A DNA stretch of 64,000 bases from Mycolicibacterium sp. (GCA_020637165.1 JACJWN010000011.1:33744-97743); one strand, 5' to 3'; numbered from the stretch's first letter, positions 1 through 8,989 are shown. The notes: a model not told the origin generated them from the sequence alone. A program made the numbers and translations.

Positions 1-279
1 GGCGGCCTCCGATGCTGCCTGCGGGTCGGCGGCCATCGCGCGCAACAGGCTCATCAGCGCCACACTGTGTTCGGCAACCACGCTCAGCAGAGGGTGCTGC
101 TCGCCGCTGATCAATGCCGCGAGCGCGCAGACCGGGCACCACACCTGCTGGCACCGCCCCGGCCCGCGCAACGCCTCGGAGGCCATCATTGCGGCGGACC
201 GTACCGCCGGGTCGAGGCGATCGAGGACCGCCTGGGCCAATTGGCGTAACTCGGGCCCGATGTCGGGATGGCTGCTCAT
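1..279 (-). CDS. small conserved protein, partial (Rv2183c-like)
   Basis: Partial gene running off the left edge of the window; 93 codons are visible with no stop. The ATG overlaps the stop of the upstream ArsA-like gene in an ATGA arrangement, so the two are translationally coupled. The visible protein begins MSSHPDIGPELRQ and has a Cys-containing stretch (CQQVWCPVCALAAL) near residues 43-57, which could bind metal, followed by a helical segment. No catalytic domain is recognised. By position it corresponds to the small protein that follows the ArsA-like ATPase in mycobacteria. Function unknown. Confidence 0.75.
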   Translation of the reverse strand, partial: MSSHPDIGPELRQLAQAVLDRLDPAVRSAAMMASEALRGPGRCQQVWCPVCALAALISGEQHPLLSVVAEHSVALMSLLRAMAADPQAASEAA

Positions 280-1550
280 TGCGGCCACACCTGCGGGTCC
301 GGCCGGAACCGGACCGTGAGATGGCTGCCGCGTAACGCCGCACCGGTCACGATGCATCGGCGCAGCACCGACGCGAGCCGGACCCGCCGCCGCAGGCCTC
401 CGACACTGATAATCAGGTCATCACCGGCCCGACCGAGGCTCAGGGTGCCCACGTCGAGTGGGGGCAACTCCACGCGCATCCGGTAGACGGCCTCCAACCC
501 GGAACCCGACTCGCGGTCGACAACGGGCCGCAGCGGCCCCGGTGGAGCGGAGCCGTCGCGCCGGCGCGCCTCGTCGAGCAGCTGTCCCAGGGCCTTGGGG
601 CCGACGGGCTCACCCGCCAGATGCGGTGTCAGCACCAACTGCGGATTCCCGGCGGCCGCGGCCAGCTCCTCGAGGACCGACTGCTGTTCGGCGATCCTGG
701 CTGAGTACCAGTCGAACGCCGGATGCTCCGGCAGATTGCGGTACTCGAAGGAATCGTCCTGGAACAGAACCTGATTGACGATCACTTCGTTGACCCGCAC
801 ACCCATCACCGCCAGCGACCCCAGCGCCCGGACGGTCTCGGCCGCCACCACCCGTTCCGGGGTAAGCACCAGATGCGCCCCCACCCCCTCACCCGCGAGC
901 AGCGCCGACAGTCGCTCAGCGGTGGCGTGCGCCACCTCGACCAGTCCGACCGTGGCCGCTGTCCGGGCGTCGTCCACGCTCGCCGACAGCCTCCGGTGCC
1001 GGGGCCAGGAACGCTCGACGTAGAGCGCGAACGCCGCCGGCAGGGTCAGCATGCGCAGAGCGTCCGCGGTCGAGGCGCAATCGACAACCACGTAGTTCCA
1101 CCGGCCGGACTCCGCCAAGTCGGCCACCGCGCGAAGTCCGAGGAGCTCTTGGAACCCGGGCACTGCCGAGAGTTCCTCCGGCGCAAAGGAGTCCAAATCG
1201 GATTCCGGGAAACGCGCGGCCAGCACCGGGCCGGCCGAGCGCCAGGCCGACTCCAGCAGGGCCAGGGTGTCCAGCGCCATCGCATCCAGATGCCCGCCGC
1301 CGGTATCCGGGCCCCGTTCCTCGGTGAGAATGCGAACCGGCTCACCGGCGGCACTGGGTTCGACCGGGACCCCGAGGACGTCACCCAGTGAGTGGGCCTG
1401 GTCGGTGGAAATCACCAGCACCGCCTCGCCGTCCATCGCGGCCCGCACCGCGGTCGCTGCGGCCAGCGTCGACTTGCCGACTCCGCCCTTGCCGACGAAG
1501 AAGCCGAGCCGCGCCGCCCCGACTGGGATGTCACCGGCCATCATGGCCAC
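276..1550 (-). CDS. ArsA/GET3-family ATPase
   Basis: P-loop ATPase of the ArsA/GET3 (anion-transporting ATPase) family, 424 aa. The deviant Walker A GKGGVGKS lies at about residues 20-27, followed by a typical switch region (STDQAHSLGDVLG). Middle and C-terminal parts match single-domain bacterial ArsA homologues. There is no arsenical operon around it, so arsenite export is unlikely; family members act as ATP-driven sorting or chaperone factors, and the substrate is unknown. The start overlaps the upstream SRPBCC gene by 20 bp and the stop overlaps the next small gene, so it lies in the middle of a tight minus-strand operon. ATG codons at residues 3 and 4 are possible alternative starts. Confidence 0.88.
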   Translation of the reverse strand: MAMMAGDIPVGAARLGFFVGKGGVGKSTLAAATAVRAAMDGEAVLVISTDQAHSLGDVLGVPVEPSAAGEPVRILTEERGPDTGGGHLDAMALDTLALLESAWRSAGPVLAARFPESDLDSFAPEELSAVPGFQELLGLRAVADLAESGRWNYVVVDCASTADALRMLTLPAAFALYVERSWPRHRRLSASVDDARTAATVGLVEVAHATAERLSALLAGEGVGAHLVLTPERVVAAETVRALGSLAVMGVRVNEVIVNQVLFQDDSFEYRNLPEHPAFDWYSARIAEQQSVLEELAAAAGNPQLVLTPHLAGEPVGPKALGQLLDEARRRDGSAPPGPLRPVVDRESGSGLEAVYRMRVELPPLDVGTLSLGRAGDDLIISVGGLRRRVRLASVLRRCIVTGAALRGSHLTVRFRPDPQVWPQ

Positions 1551-1980
1551 CCTCGACCCGTCTCTTGAGATCCTCCAGCGCGGTCTCGGTCAGCCGGCGT
1601 TCCGCTTTGCGCTTGAGCAGCCCGATCATCGGAACCACGACGTCGACCGCCAGTTCGTAGGTGACGTCGGTTCCGGAACCGCTCGGCCTCAAGGTGTACG
1701 CCCCTTCGAGCGCCTTGAGCAAGGTGCTCGACACCAGCGACCAGCGGACCGAACCGCGATCGGGCGGCCAGTCGTATCTGAGCACCATGGTGTCGCGCAG
1801 CACCGCGGCCTCCAATACCAGCCGGGCGACCGTGGGATAGCCCTCGGCGTCGGCCTCCAAGACCTCGGCCTGGGCGTACTCCGACACCCACTCCGGATAG
1901 GCGCCGATATCGGCGATGACAGCCATCACGGTGCGGGGATCCGCACCGATATGGATGGTCTGCGCCGTCTTGTCCGCCAC
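1531..1980 (-). CDS. SRPBCC family protein (Rv2185c-like)
   Basis: Small START/polyketide-cyclase-like (SRPBCC) protein, 149 aa from the GTG at 1980 (VADKTAQTIHI). The helix-grip pattern is visible: an N-terminal strand, the ADPRTVMAVIADIGAYPEW segment, and a long C-terminal helix with MIGLLKRKAE. The fold makes a hydrophobic pocket; the ligand is unknown. A longer reading from 2082 adds 34 poorly conserved residues, and the GTG matches the recalled length of the M. tuberculosis homologue (144 aa). It lies between another SRPBCC gene and the ArsA-like ATPase, which suggests one functional unit. Confidence 0.85.
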   Translation of the reverse strand: MADKTAQTIHIGADPRTVMAVIADIGAYPEWVSEYAQAEVLEADAEGYPTVARLVLEAAVLRDTMVLRYDWPPDRGSVRWSLVSSTLLKALEGAYTLRPSGSGTDVTYELAVDVVVPMIGLLKRKAERRLTETALEDLKRRVEGGHDGR

Positions 1981-2062
1981 TGTTACCGATTGCCCATCAC
2001 TCCACGCCCCCAGGTACTTCCGGAGACAAACCGTACCCTCCCACAGCGGGGGAAACCCGGCA

Positions 2063-2458
2063 TCAAGCCGTGGGCGCAACACCCACCGGCCGGGAGGACT
2101 CCAAGGTGTTCTTGACCTCGAAAGCCATCCGCTTGCCGGCCACCCTGCGGCGGTAGGTCATCGCCGGCACATCCATCTTCGCCAGCTGCCAGGCCGCCGC
2201 CCCCGCGGGTTCGGCGTGCAGGTAGTAATGCAGGACGACCCCGTCGAGCACTGGTTCGAGCCAGATCTCCATGGTGCCGGTCAGTGGACCGGTGACCGTC
2301 CAGCGCACGCCCTTCTCGGCTCGGTCCTCCACGACCTCGAGCAGCAGGTCTGGAAACCATCGCCGCCAACCGGCGCGGTCCCCCACGGCCCGCCCCACCG
2401 CGGCGGGACTGGCGGCGACGAAGGTCTCGTCGGCGACCTGAATGGTGCTCACGCACAT
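2063..2458 (-). CDS. SRPBCC-like conserved protein (Rv2186c-like)
   Basis: Conserved mycobacterial protein, 131 aa from the ATG at 2458 (MCVSTIQVADETF). The pattern is SRPBCC-like: N-terminal strand, VAASPAAVGRAVGDRAGW helix, WTVTGPLTGTMEIWLEP strands. Ligand and role are unknown. GTG at 2452 is an alternative start. The gene begins only 5 bp after the pimB' stop and is probably co-transcribed with it. In M. tuberculosis I recall fadD15 between these two genes; there is no room for it here. Confidence 0.78.
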   Translation of the reverse strand: MCVSTIQVADETFVAASPAAVGRAVGDRAGWRRWFPDLLLEVVEDRAEKGVRWTVTGPLTGTMEIWLEPVLDGVVLHYYLHAEPAGAAAWQLAKMDVPAMTYRRRVAGKRMAFEVKNTLESSRPVGVAPTA

Positions 2459-2463
2459 CAGCT

Positions 2464-3612
2464 TCACATACCGGCCGAAGGCACCCTCACGAGGTCGGCC
2501 AAGCGCGCGGTGTGGGTGTCCCAGTCCCAGTCCCGGCGAATCCACCGTCGGCCGGCCTCGCCCATCGCGCGGGCCGCCTCTGGGTCGGCCAGCAACCCGG
2601 CGATCGCGGAGACGATCTCCTCGTGTGAGCGGCCGTCGACCACCCGGCCGGTCTCACCGTCGCGAACGGTCTCCGGCGCGCCGCCGGAGTCTCCGGCGAC
2701 CACTGCAACCCCGGTGGCCGAGGCCTCCAGGAACACGATGCCCAGCCCCTCGACGTCCAGGCCCGCGCCCCGGGTCCGGCACGGCATCGCGAAGACATCG
2801 GCCATCGCGTAGTGGGCGGGCAGTTCGGCAGCGGGCACCCCGCCGGTGAACACCACGTCGGACTCCACTCCGTGGTCCTTGGCCAGCCGGCGCAGTTTTT
2901 CTGAATACGGCCCGCCTCCGACGATGACCAGCGCCGCGCCGTCCACCCGGCGCCGGATGTCCGGTAGCGCCCGGATGAGCATGTCCTGGCCTTTGCGGGG
3001 CACCAGTCGTGAGATACAGACCACCACCGGCCTGTCCCCCAGCTGATAGCGGGTGCGCAACTCAGCGCGTGCTGCCGGATCGGGTGCGAAACGGCCGACG
3101 TCCACGCCCGGCGGCAGATGTTCCAACCGGGCGCGCGGACCGAACGCGGCGGCGAACCGACCGCGGGTGTAGCGGCTGACATAGGTGATGACGTCCGCGC
3201 TGTCACCGATGCGGCGCAGCGCCGATCGGGCACCGGGCAGCATCGACCAGCCGACCTCGTGACCGTGGGTGCTGGCCAGCACCCGCCGGGCACCGGAGCC
3301 TCGGGCCCGGGAGGCCAGCAGGGCCAGCGGGGCGGCCGCGCCGAACCACACCGTCTCGATGTCGTGCTGGCGAATCAGCCGGCGCATCCGGCGGTCGACC
3401 GCGGGCTCGGGGAGCATCAGCGTTCCGGGATGACGCACCACCTCGAAGGCCGCGCAGCGGTCGTAATCCTCAGCCCCTTTCCACCGCGGGGCGTAGACCG
3501 TCAGCTGGTGATCCCCGGCGTCGGCCAGCCGATTCACGAACTGCTCGAGGTAGGACTGGATACCACCGCGGCGAGGTGGAAAATCGTTGGTTACCAGCAG
3601 AATCCGGGTCAT
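2464..3612 (-). CDS. pimB: GDP-mannose-dependent alpha-mannosyltransferase PimB'
   Basis: GT4-family glycosyltransferase, 382 aa, assigned as the PimB' enzyme that adds the second mannose (2-position of PIM1 to 6-position transfer) in phosphatidylinositol mannoside synthesis on the cytoplasmic face of the membrane. The N-terminal MTRILLVTNDFPPRRGG carries the GG loop of GT-B enzymes, and VEGLGIVFLE contains the EX7E nucleotide-sugar motif. The length agrees with the recalled Rv2188c (385 aa). The ATG at 3612 overlaps the stop of the upstream gene (ATGA), which fixes the start; an upstream in-frame extension would lie inside the neighbour. Confidence 0.92.
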   Translation of the reverse strand: MTRILLVTNDFPPRRGGIQSYLEQFVNRLADAGDHQLTVYAPRWKGAEDYDRCAAFEVVRHPGTLMLPEPAVDRRMRRLIRQHDIETVWFGAAAPLALLASRARGSGARRVLASTHGHEVGWSMLPGARSALRRIGDSADVITYVSRYTRGRFAAAFGPRARLEHLPPGVDVGRFAPDPAARAELRTRYQLGDRPVVVCISRLVPRKGQDMLIRALPDIRRRVDGAALVIVGGGPYSEKLRRLAKDHGVESDVVFTGGVPAAELPAHYAMADVFAMPCRTRGAGLDVEGLGIVFLEASATGVAVVAGDSGGAPETVRDGETGRVVDGRSHEEIVSAIAGLLADPEAARAMGEAGRRWIRRDWDWDTHTARLADLVRVPSAGM

Positions 3613-4400
3613 CGACCCCTGAGGGTACCGGTGGGTGCGGAGGGCTTTCCGCCCAACCACGCCGCCCATCTGCCGGACACCTCGACAAGATCCTCACCCA
3701 GCGCGTCATGGACCGATTCCCGTAGGTCGGCGTGGCCCGGCCCGCAGGCCCGCCCGTACAGCCGGCGCAGCCCCTCGGCACCATAGGTGTCGGCGACGAA
3801 GCGGGCGAACCACCAGGCGCGGTCGTAGCCGGCTGCGCGATCCGGCCCGGGAGTGTCCAGGTCGGCGTCCGAGGGCAGCGCGGTGGAGGAACCGGCGTCC
3901 GGCGGGAGCGCGCTCGGCGAACGGGCCACGAAATCGGCGACACCCTCGGTGAGCCAACGCGGAGCGTCCGCGGCGGTGTCGGCGCGGGCGGCCAGATGGA
4001 AAAGCTCGTGCGCCAACACGATCCGCAACGCGGAATCGCTCATGGCGGCCGCACCGGGGGCCAGCACGATTCGCTGCCCCGATACCCTCCGACGCACCGG
4101 GTCGACCTCATCGGCCACCGACACCGCCGCGATATCGGCCCACTCGCCGCTCGGATCCAAGCCCGCCTCTGCCACGAACTGCGCCGGTGCGCCGGTGGCC
4201 ACGACGACGATCTCCCGCGTCCAGTCCGTGCCCCAGAACCGATCTACCGCACCGACCGCGGCGGGCATCTCGGCGCGCACCCGGTTCAGCAGACCGTCGG
4301 CGCGGGCCCCCGCGAGGTTGACCGCATGGACTTCCCAGCCGGGCGAAGGCGCCGTCGGCGGCAGCGCCGCGATCACCATCGAGGCGAGCACTGACTGCAC
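3609..4400 (-). CDS. secreted or anchored peptidase-MA-like protein (Rv2189c-like)
   Basis: Exported protein with a zincin-type HELFH motif in the sequence IVLAHELFHLAARAD, followed downstream by RWLTEGVADFV, where the Glu could be the third ligand as in gluzincins. This suggests a metallopeptidase-like (peptidase MA) domain acting outside the membrane. A hydrophobic N-terminus (VQSVLASMVIAALP) looks like a signal anchor. The start is uncertain: the frame is open back to 4556 but that overlaps the conserved end of ripC. GTG at 4400 or ATG at 4379 gives about the recalled homologue length (257 aa). Its stop overlaps the pimB' start. Confidence 0.78.
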   Translation of the reverse strand: MQSVLASMVIAALPPTAPSPGWEVHAVNLAGARADGLLNRVRAEMPAAVGAVDRFWGTDWTREIVVVATGAPAQFVAEAGLDPSGEWADIAAVSVADEVDPVRRRVSGQRIVLAPGAAAMSDSALRIVLAHELFHLAARADTAADAPRWLTEGVADFVARSPSALPPDAGSSTALPSDADLDTPGPDRAAGYDRAWWFARFVADTYGAEGLRRLYGRACGPGHADLRESVHDALGEDLVEVSGRWAAWLGGKPSAPTGTLRGR

Positions 4401-4479
4401 GACAAGCTGGCCCGCCAGCAGAATCCTCGGCAGGCGGGTACCCCGACTACCGTCGGACTTCTCGATCCCGTCGAACGTC

Positions 4480-5580
4480 TCAGTACCGTCGGACGTTGTA
4501 GATGGGTGCGTTGTGGACCGATTCCACCCGGACCGGGATGCCGTAGGTGGAGGCATGCACCATCAGACCGTCGCCGATGTAAATGCCGACGTGCGAGGCG
4601 TCGGAGTACTGGGTGACGACGTCACCGGGTTGCATTTGGTCGACGGACACCGGCTGGCCGCCCGCGGCCAGCGCATAGCTGGAGTGTGGAAGGAAGATGC
4701 CCGCCCGCTGGAACGACCACATCACCAGGCCGGAGCAGTCGAAGCCGCCCGGTGCGCCGCCACCCCAGACGTAGGGATCGCCCAATCGGCTCAGGGCCGC
4801 CTGCACCGCGACGGCACCGGCGCCACTGCCGCCGCCACCACCGGGGAACGGCACAGCGGCCAGCGCCGCGATGTCGCTGGAGGGCGCCGCTTCCGGCGCC
4901 GGCGCGGCGGGGGCGGCCGGGCCGGGGGCTGCGAGCACGGCCTGCTGGATCGGCGTGAGCATGGCGTAGCGTGCCTTCACCGCAGCGATCTGCACCTGCA
5001 ATTCCGACTGCTGGCGCTGCAGGTCGGCCCGAACGGCGGCAGCCTCATCGGCGGCCGTCTTGGCCTCCACCGCGGACTGGGCCGATGCCGCCTCGATCTC
5101 AACGGCCTCTACCCTGGCCCGCTGGAAACCCTTCATCTGCAGGGACATCTCGGTCGCCATCACCCGCTGCACGGCCATCTTGTCGATCAGACCCTGCGGG
5201 GAGGCCGCGGTCAGGATCGCGTTGAGGCCATCGGTGCGACCACCCATGTAAACCGAGGCGGCCAGTTTGTCCACGGCGAGCTGGTAACCGGAGAGTTGCG
5301 CGGTGGCGGCATCCAACGCGGCGATGTCGGCGGCGTGCCGGTTGTCGGCCTCGGCCTGCAACCGCAGCTTTTCGTCCAGGTCGAGCTGCGCGGAGTGCAT
5401 GGTCTCAGTCAGCTGTTCGGCTTGCCGGGATAGTTCGTTGAGCTTGGCCAGCGCGTCCTCAGCCGGATCGGCGAAGGCCGCGGTGGTCAACACCCCGGTC
5501 AGCATCGTCACACCGGCGAGCACACCCACCAGAGGTTTCCGAGCAATGAATCCCCGACGAGACGTGCGGTCAAAATTCAA
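4480..5580 (-). CDS. ripC: NlpC/P60 peptidoglycan endopeptidase RipC
   Basis: Secreted D,L-endopeptidase cleaving peptidoglycan stem peptides, NlpC/P60 family. From the chosen start: signal peptide about residues 1-37 (ending AAFA-DPA), an Ala/Gln-rich coiled-coil region about 40-225, a Pro/Gly linker, then NlpC/P60. The catalytic Cys is in FDCSGL (about residue 282), His in ASHVG (about 330), third polar residue in MVHAS. I prefer TTG at 5580 because AGAAGGA lies upstream at good spacing and a short twin-basic signal peptide results; ATG at 5640 would add 20 residues and has no visible ribosome-binding site. Upstream GTTAC/GTCAC repeats may be regulatory. Confidence 0.9.
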   Translation of the reverse strand: MNFDRTSRRGFIARKPLVGVLAGVTMLTGVLTTAAFADPAEDALAKLNELSRQAEQLTETMHSAQLDLDEKLRLQAEADNRHAADIAALDAATAQLSGYQLAVDKLAASVYMGGRTDGLNAILTAASPQGLIDKMAVQRVMATEMSLQMKGFQRARVEAVEIEAASAQSAVEAKTAADEAAAVRADLQRQQSELQVQIAAVKARYAMLTPIQQAVLAAPGPAAPAAPAPEAAPSSDIAALAAVPFPGGGGGSGAGAVAVQAALSRLGDPYVWGGGAPGGFDCSGLVMWSFQRAGIFLPHSSYALAAGGQPVSVDQMQPGDVVTQYSDASHVGIYIGDGLMVHASTYGIPVRVESVHNAPIYNVRRY

Positions 5581-5653
5581 GATTTCGCATCCTTCTGACT
5601 GCTGCCGACTCAACCTGTCGAACTGCTTTCGATGTGCCAAAGGTCTCGGATAG

Positions 5654-5716
5654 GTTACGAAACGGCATCGGCTTTGTCCAACGTTACTTCCGGGAAGTGA
5701 AAATAACGTATGTCAC
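5654..5716 (-). promoter_or_regulatory. three GTTAC/GTCAC boxes at 29-bp spacing upstream of ripC
   Basis: On the plus strand GTTAC (5654), GTTAC (5683) and GTCAC (5712) start exactly 29 bp apart. The middle box is part of an odd palindrome ACTTCC-g-GGAAGT (5686-5698), flanked by ACGTTA (5681) and TAACGT (5704). The cluster lies 74-136 bp upstream of the chosen ripC start. Cell-wall hydrolase genes in mycobacteria are known targets of the response regulator MtrA, whose sites contain GTAAC/GTCAC half-sites. Assignment to MtrA is inference; the spacing is not the classical one. Confidence 0.4.
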
Positions 5717-5755
5717 TCCACTCCCACCAGCCCCGCTAGTTAGGGCTCGCACAGC

Positions 5756-5986
5756 CTACCCGGCCAGATCGGTCTCGCCGTTCCGGCGGATCGGGACGAG
5801 TCGCAGCCTGGGTGCCAGTCCGGCCTCCGCCAGCACCTCGAGGGCCGCACGCTCGTCATGCAGCAAGGTATCGGGAACTCCCAACAGCACGCTGACGACG
5901 CAATCTCGACAACCCGGTCCGCGTACGGCGCATTCATCGCAGTCGATGACCACCGGTTCGGCCGGCTCTCCATTGGGGTGTGGCAT
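5756..5986 (-). CDS. small Cys-rich conserved protein
   Basis: 76-aa protein beginning [13 protein letters not shown]. It contains CDEC, then GPGCRDC, giving four closely spaced Cys that could bind zinc or an Fe-S cluster. The rest is a hydrophobic helix (VVSVLLGVP) and a C-terminus rich in Leu and Arg. The start is well supported by AAGGAG 8 nt upstream of the ATG at 5986. It is divergent from the exonuclease/GIY-YIG gene and upstream of ripC on the same strand. No catalytic family is recognised. Confidence 0.75.
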   Translation of the reverse strand: MPHPNGEPAEPVVIDCDECAVRGPGCRDCVVSVLLGVPDTLLHDERAALEVLAEAGLAPRLRLVPIRRNGETDLAG

Positions 5987-6045
5987 GTCGGATCTCCTTG
6001 TACGGCGCTGTCGGGACGTGGGGCTGAGCCGAACCATAAGAGAGG

Positions 6046-6091
6046 CCACCGACAACTTCGCCGCGCGTGGCGAGGCCGCGATTGTCGGTGG
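6046..6091. repeat. 10-bp inverted repeat between divergent genes
   Basis: CCACCGACAA (6046-6055) and TTGTCGGTGG (6082-6091) form a perfect 10-bp inverted repeat around a GC-rich 26-bp centre that is itself partly self-complementary. It lies between the small Cys-rich gene and the exonuclease/GIY-YIG gene, just upstream of the latter's GTG start. It could be an operator, or a hairpin in the leader of the plus-strand gene. Confidence 0.5.
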
Positions 6092-6112
6092 TGGTGCCTA
6101 ACGTCGGTCATC

Positions 6113-8032
6113 GTGACCGGTCGCAGCACAGACCCACGGTTGAGCGAGCCGCAGTTGGGCCCACAATTGAGCTTCGCCTTCACCGACGGCCCCGCAGAAG
6201 CGGACGCGGTCGAGGTGTCGTTGCGCGAGACCACCTTCGTCGTCGTCGACCTCGAGACCACCGGCGGGAGAGCCAGGCCCGGGGCCGGCGGTACCGCCGA
6301 TGCGATCACCGAGATCGGAGCCGTCAAGATCCGCGGCGGCGAGGTCCTCGGCGAGTTCGCCACCCTGATAGACCCGGGTCGCGACATCCCGCCGAAAGTC
6401 GTCGAACTCACCGGCATCACCAGCGCCATGGTGCGAGACGCCCCACCGATCTCGGCGGTGCTGCCGATGTTCCTGGAATTCGCCCACGGGGCGGTGCTGG
6501 TCGCCCACAACGCGGGATTTGACATCGGCTTCCTGCGGGCCGCCGCCCAGCAGTGCGCCATCCCCTGGCCGGCCCCGCCGGTGCTGTGTACGGTGCGGCT
6601 GGCGCGCCGGGTGCTCAGCCGCCAGGAAGCTCCCAGCGTCCGGCTCTCCGCCCTGGCCAAGCTCGTCGGCGCGGCCACCGAGCCCACCCACCGCGCCCTC
6701 GACGATGCCCGTGCCACGGTGGACGTGCTGCACGCCCTCATCGCGCGGGTGGGCAACCAGGGGGTGCGCACCTATGACGATCTGAAGGCGTATCTGCCCA
6801 ACGTCAGCAATGCCCAGCGAAGCAAGCGTGCGCTCGCACAGCGGCTGCCACGCCGCCCAGGTGTCTACCTCTTCCGCGGCCCCTCGGCCGAAGTCCTCTA
6901 TATAGGCACTGCCGGCGACCTGCACCGCCGGGTCGGCCAGTACTTCACCGGGGCCGACCCCCGGGGCCGCATCAAGGAGATGGTCGCACTGGCCACCGCC
7001 GTCGACCATGTCGAGTGCGCCCACCCCCTGGAGGCGGGGGTGCGCGAACTGCGCCTGCTCGCCGCGCATGCGCCGCCCTACAACCGCCGGTCGCGGTTTC
7101 CGCGCCGGTGGTGGTGGCTGATCCTGACCGACGAACCCTTCCCCCGGCTCTCCATCGTGCGTGAACCGGCCCGGCAGCGCGCGGTCGGCCCGTTCCGGTC
7201 CCGGGCGGACGCCATGGAGACCGCCGAGTTGATCGCGCGGTTCACCGGGGTGCGGACCTGTACAAAGCGGATCGCCCGCAACGGCGAGCACGGTCCCGCC
7301 TGCCCGCCGCGCGAGGTCTCCCCCTGCCCTGCGGTGCCCGGGCTGACCGCGTCGCAGTACGCCGCGGCACCGAGACGGGCCGCCGACCTGATCGACGGGC
7401 TGGACAACGCCGCCCTCGACGCCGCGGTGATGCGGATCGGCGAACTGGCCGGGCGGGCGCGCTACGAGAGTGCGGCACGGTTGCGCGACCAGACCGCCGC
7501 CACGGTCGAAACACTCTGGCGGGGCCAGCGGCTGCGCGCCCTGGCCGCGGTAGAGGAAGTGGTGGCCGCCGCCCCCGACGGCGCCGGCGGCTGGCACCTG
7601 GCGGTGCTGCGGCACGGACAGCTGGCCTCGGCCGGCTGCGCTCGGCGGGGCGTGCCGCCGATGCCGGTGGTCGACGCTCTGTGCAGCGCCGCGCAGGTCG
7701 TGCTGCCGCGCCCCGCCCCGTTGGGCGGAGCGCTGGTCGAGGAGGTCTCCCTCATCGCCCGCTGGCTCGAGGGCCCCGGCGTGCGGGTCGTCCGCTCCAC
7801 CTGCGGCCTCGCATCGCCGCTGCATTCCGCCGGTCCGTGGCTCGGCTGGGCGGCTACGGCACGATCCGCCCGGTACGCCGCCTCAGCGCTGCTCCGCCCC
7901 GCGGATTCACAGTTCTCGCGTGAACCGGACCCAGCGTTCCAGGAGTCGCTGCGCGGCACCGGAGTCGATGGCCTCGGCGGCGCGGGCCAGCCCGTCCTCC
8001 CAGGACGGCAGCCATTCGGCGTGGCTGGATAG
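6113..8032 (+). CDS. DEDD exonuclease / GIY-YIG (UvrC N-terminal-like) fusion (Rv2191-like)
   Basis: 639-aa two-nuclease fusion. About residues 40-215 form a DnaQ/DNA polymerase III epsilon-type 3'-5' exonuclease: [10 protein letters not shown] gives the DxE pair (D46, E48), with a later [10 protein letters not shown] and [12 protein letters not shown] giving the remaining acidic and His residues. About 248-330 form a GIY-YIG domain ([19 protein letters not shown]), followed by a UvrC-like region; the UvrC C-terminal RNase H-like endonuclease and HhH parts are absent. It probably acts in DNA repair, cutting like UvrC or Cho. The GTG start at 6113 gives the family length (about 645 aa). The last 42 codons are antisense to trpD. 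Confidence 0.88.
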   Translation: MTGRSTDPRLSEPQLGPQLSFAFTDGPAEADAVEVSLRETTFVVVDLETTGGRARPGAGGTADAITEIGAVKIRGGEVLGEFATLIDPGRDIPPKVVELTGITSAMVRDAPPISAVLPMFLEFAHGAVLVAHNAGFDIGFLRAAAQQCAIPWPAPPVLCTVRLARRVLSRQEAPSVRLSALAKLVGAATEPTHRALDDARATVDVLHALIARVGNQGVRTYDDLKAYLPNVSNAQRSKRALAQRLPRRPGVYLFRGPSAEVLYIGTAGDLHRRVGQYFTGADPRGRIKEMVALATAVDHVECAHPLEAGVRELRLLAAHAPPYNRRSRFPRRWWWLILTDEPFPRLSIVREPARQRAVGPFRSRADAMETAELIARFTGVRTCTKRIARNGEHGPACPPREVSPCPAVPGLTASQYAAAPRRAADLIDGLDNAALDAAVMRIGELAGRARYESAARLRDQTAATVETLWRGQRLRALAAVEEVVAAAPDGAGGWHLAVLRHGQLASAGCARRGVPPMPVVDALCSAAQVVLPRPAPLGGALVEEVSLIARWLEGPGVRVVRSTCGLASPLHSAGPWLGWAATARSARYAASALLRPADSQFSREPDPAFQESLRGTGVDGLGGAGQPVLPGRQPFGVAG

Positions 8033-8989
8033 TCCGGCGCGGGCCACCATCGCCCCCGCCGCATTGAGCACCACGGCATCGCGCACGGCCCCCTTGGCGC
8101 CGGCGAACACCGCTCTGGCCTCTGCGGCGTTGGTTTCGGCGTCCCCGCCGACGAGCTCTTCGACCCTGGCGCGGGGAAAGCCGAAGCCCATCGGATCGAA
8201 GGTGAGCATATCGATGGTCCCGGCTTGCACCCGCCAGATCGTGCTGGTCGTCGTCGTGGTGAGTTCGTCAAGCCCGTCATCCCCGTGCACCACAAGGACG
8301 CTGGCCCCCCGGGCGGCGAAGACCCCGGCCATCACCTCGGCCAGCTCACCGAAGGCGCAACCGATCAGCCCGGCCCGCGGCCCCGCCGGATTGGTGAGTG
8401 GCCCCAGCAGGTTGAAAACCGTCGGCACACCGATCTCCCGGCGCGGCGGTCCGGCGTATCTATATGAGGGATGGAACACCGGCGCGAAACAGAAGCCGAT
8501 TCCCACCTCGGCCACGCAGCGGGCCACCTCCGCCGGGCCGAGGTCGATCCGTAGACCCAACGACTCGAGCATGTCCGCCCCGCCGCTGCGCGAGGACGCC
8601 GCGCGATTGCCGTGTTTGACCACCGGAACCCCGGCCGCGGCGACGACCACGGCCGCCATGGTGGACAGGTTCACGGTGTTGGCGCGGTCTCCCCCGGTAC
8701 CGACGATATCGACGGTATCGGTGCCGATGACATCGGTGGGAACCCGCTGCGCGTAGGCCAGCATGGTGTCGGCCAGCTCCCGGACTTCCGCGGCGGTCGG
8801 ACGCTTCATCTTCATCGACACGCCGAAGGCGGCGATCTGCGCGGGCGTCGCGGCCCCGGCCATGATTTGGTCCATCGCCCAGGCCGCCTCCCCGGGCGCC
8901 AACGCCGATCCCGTCGTCAAACGGCCCAGGACCTGCGGCCATGAGGAAATCGGGGCACTGGCGGAGGGCTGCTGCGGTGGAATCGTCAC
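7907..8989 (-). CDS. trpD: anthranilate phosphoribosyltransferase
   Basis: Transfers the phosphoribosyl group from PRPP to anthranilate in tryptophan synthesis, 360 aa. The PRPP-binding [17 protein letters not shown], the [15 protein letters not shown] segment and the metal-binding DGLDELT stretch are all present. The GTG start at 8989 is chosen over the longer reading from 9088 because homology begins near [10 protein letters not shown]. It is isolated from other trp genes, as in other mycobacteria. Its 3' end overlaps the end of the convergent exonuclease/GIY-YIG gene by 126 bp. Confidence 0.95.
   Translation of the reverse strand: MTIPPQQPSASAPISSWPQVLGRLTTGSALAPGEAAWAMDQIMAGAATPAQIAAFGVSMKMKRPTAAEVRELADTMLAYAQRVPTDVIGTDTVDIVGTGGDRANTVNLSTMAAVVVAAAGVPVVKHGNRAASSRSGGADMLESLGLRIDLGPAEVARCVAEVGIGFCFAPVFHPSYRYAGPPRREIGVPTVFNLLGPLTNPAGPRAGLIGCAFGELAEVMAGVFAARGASVLVVHGDDGLDELTTTTTSTIWRVQAGTIDMLTFDPMGFGFPRARVEELVGGDAETNAAEARAVFAGAKGAVRDAVVLNAAGAMVARAGLSSHAEWLPSWEDGLARAAEAIDSGAAQRLLERWVRFTREL

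Noticed and set aside
4401-4556. Longer N-terminus for the HELFH protein
   Set aside because: It would lie inside the conserved end of ripC in another frame and is Ser/Thr-rich with no signal features.
5581-5755. Possible ydaO-type cyclic-di-AMP riboswitch upstream of ripC
   Set aside because: The gap is too short for the domain and the conserved core was not found.
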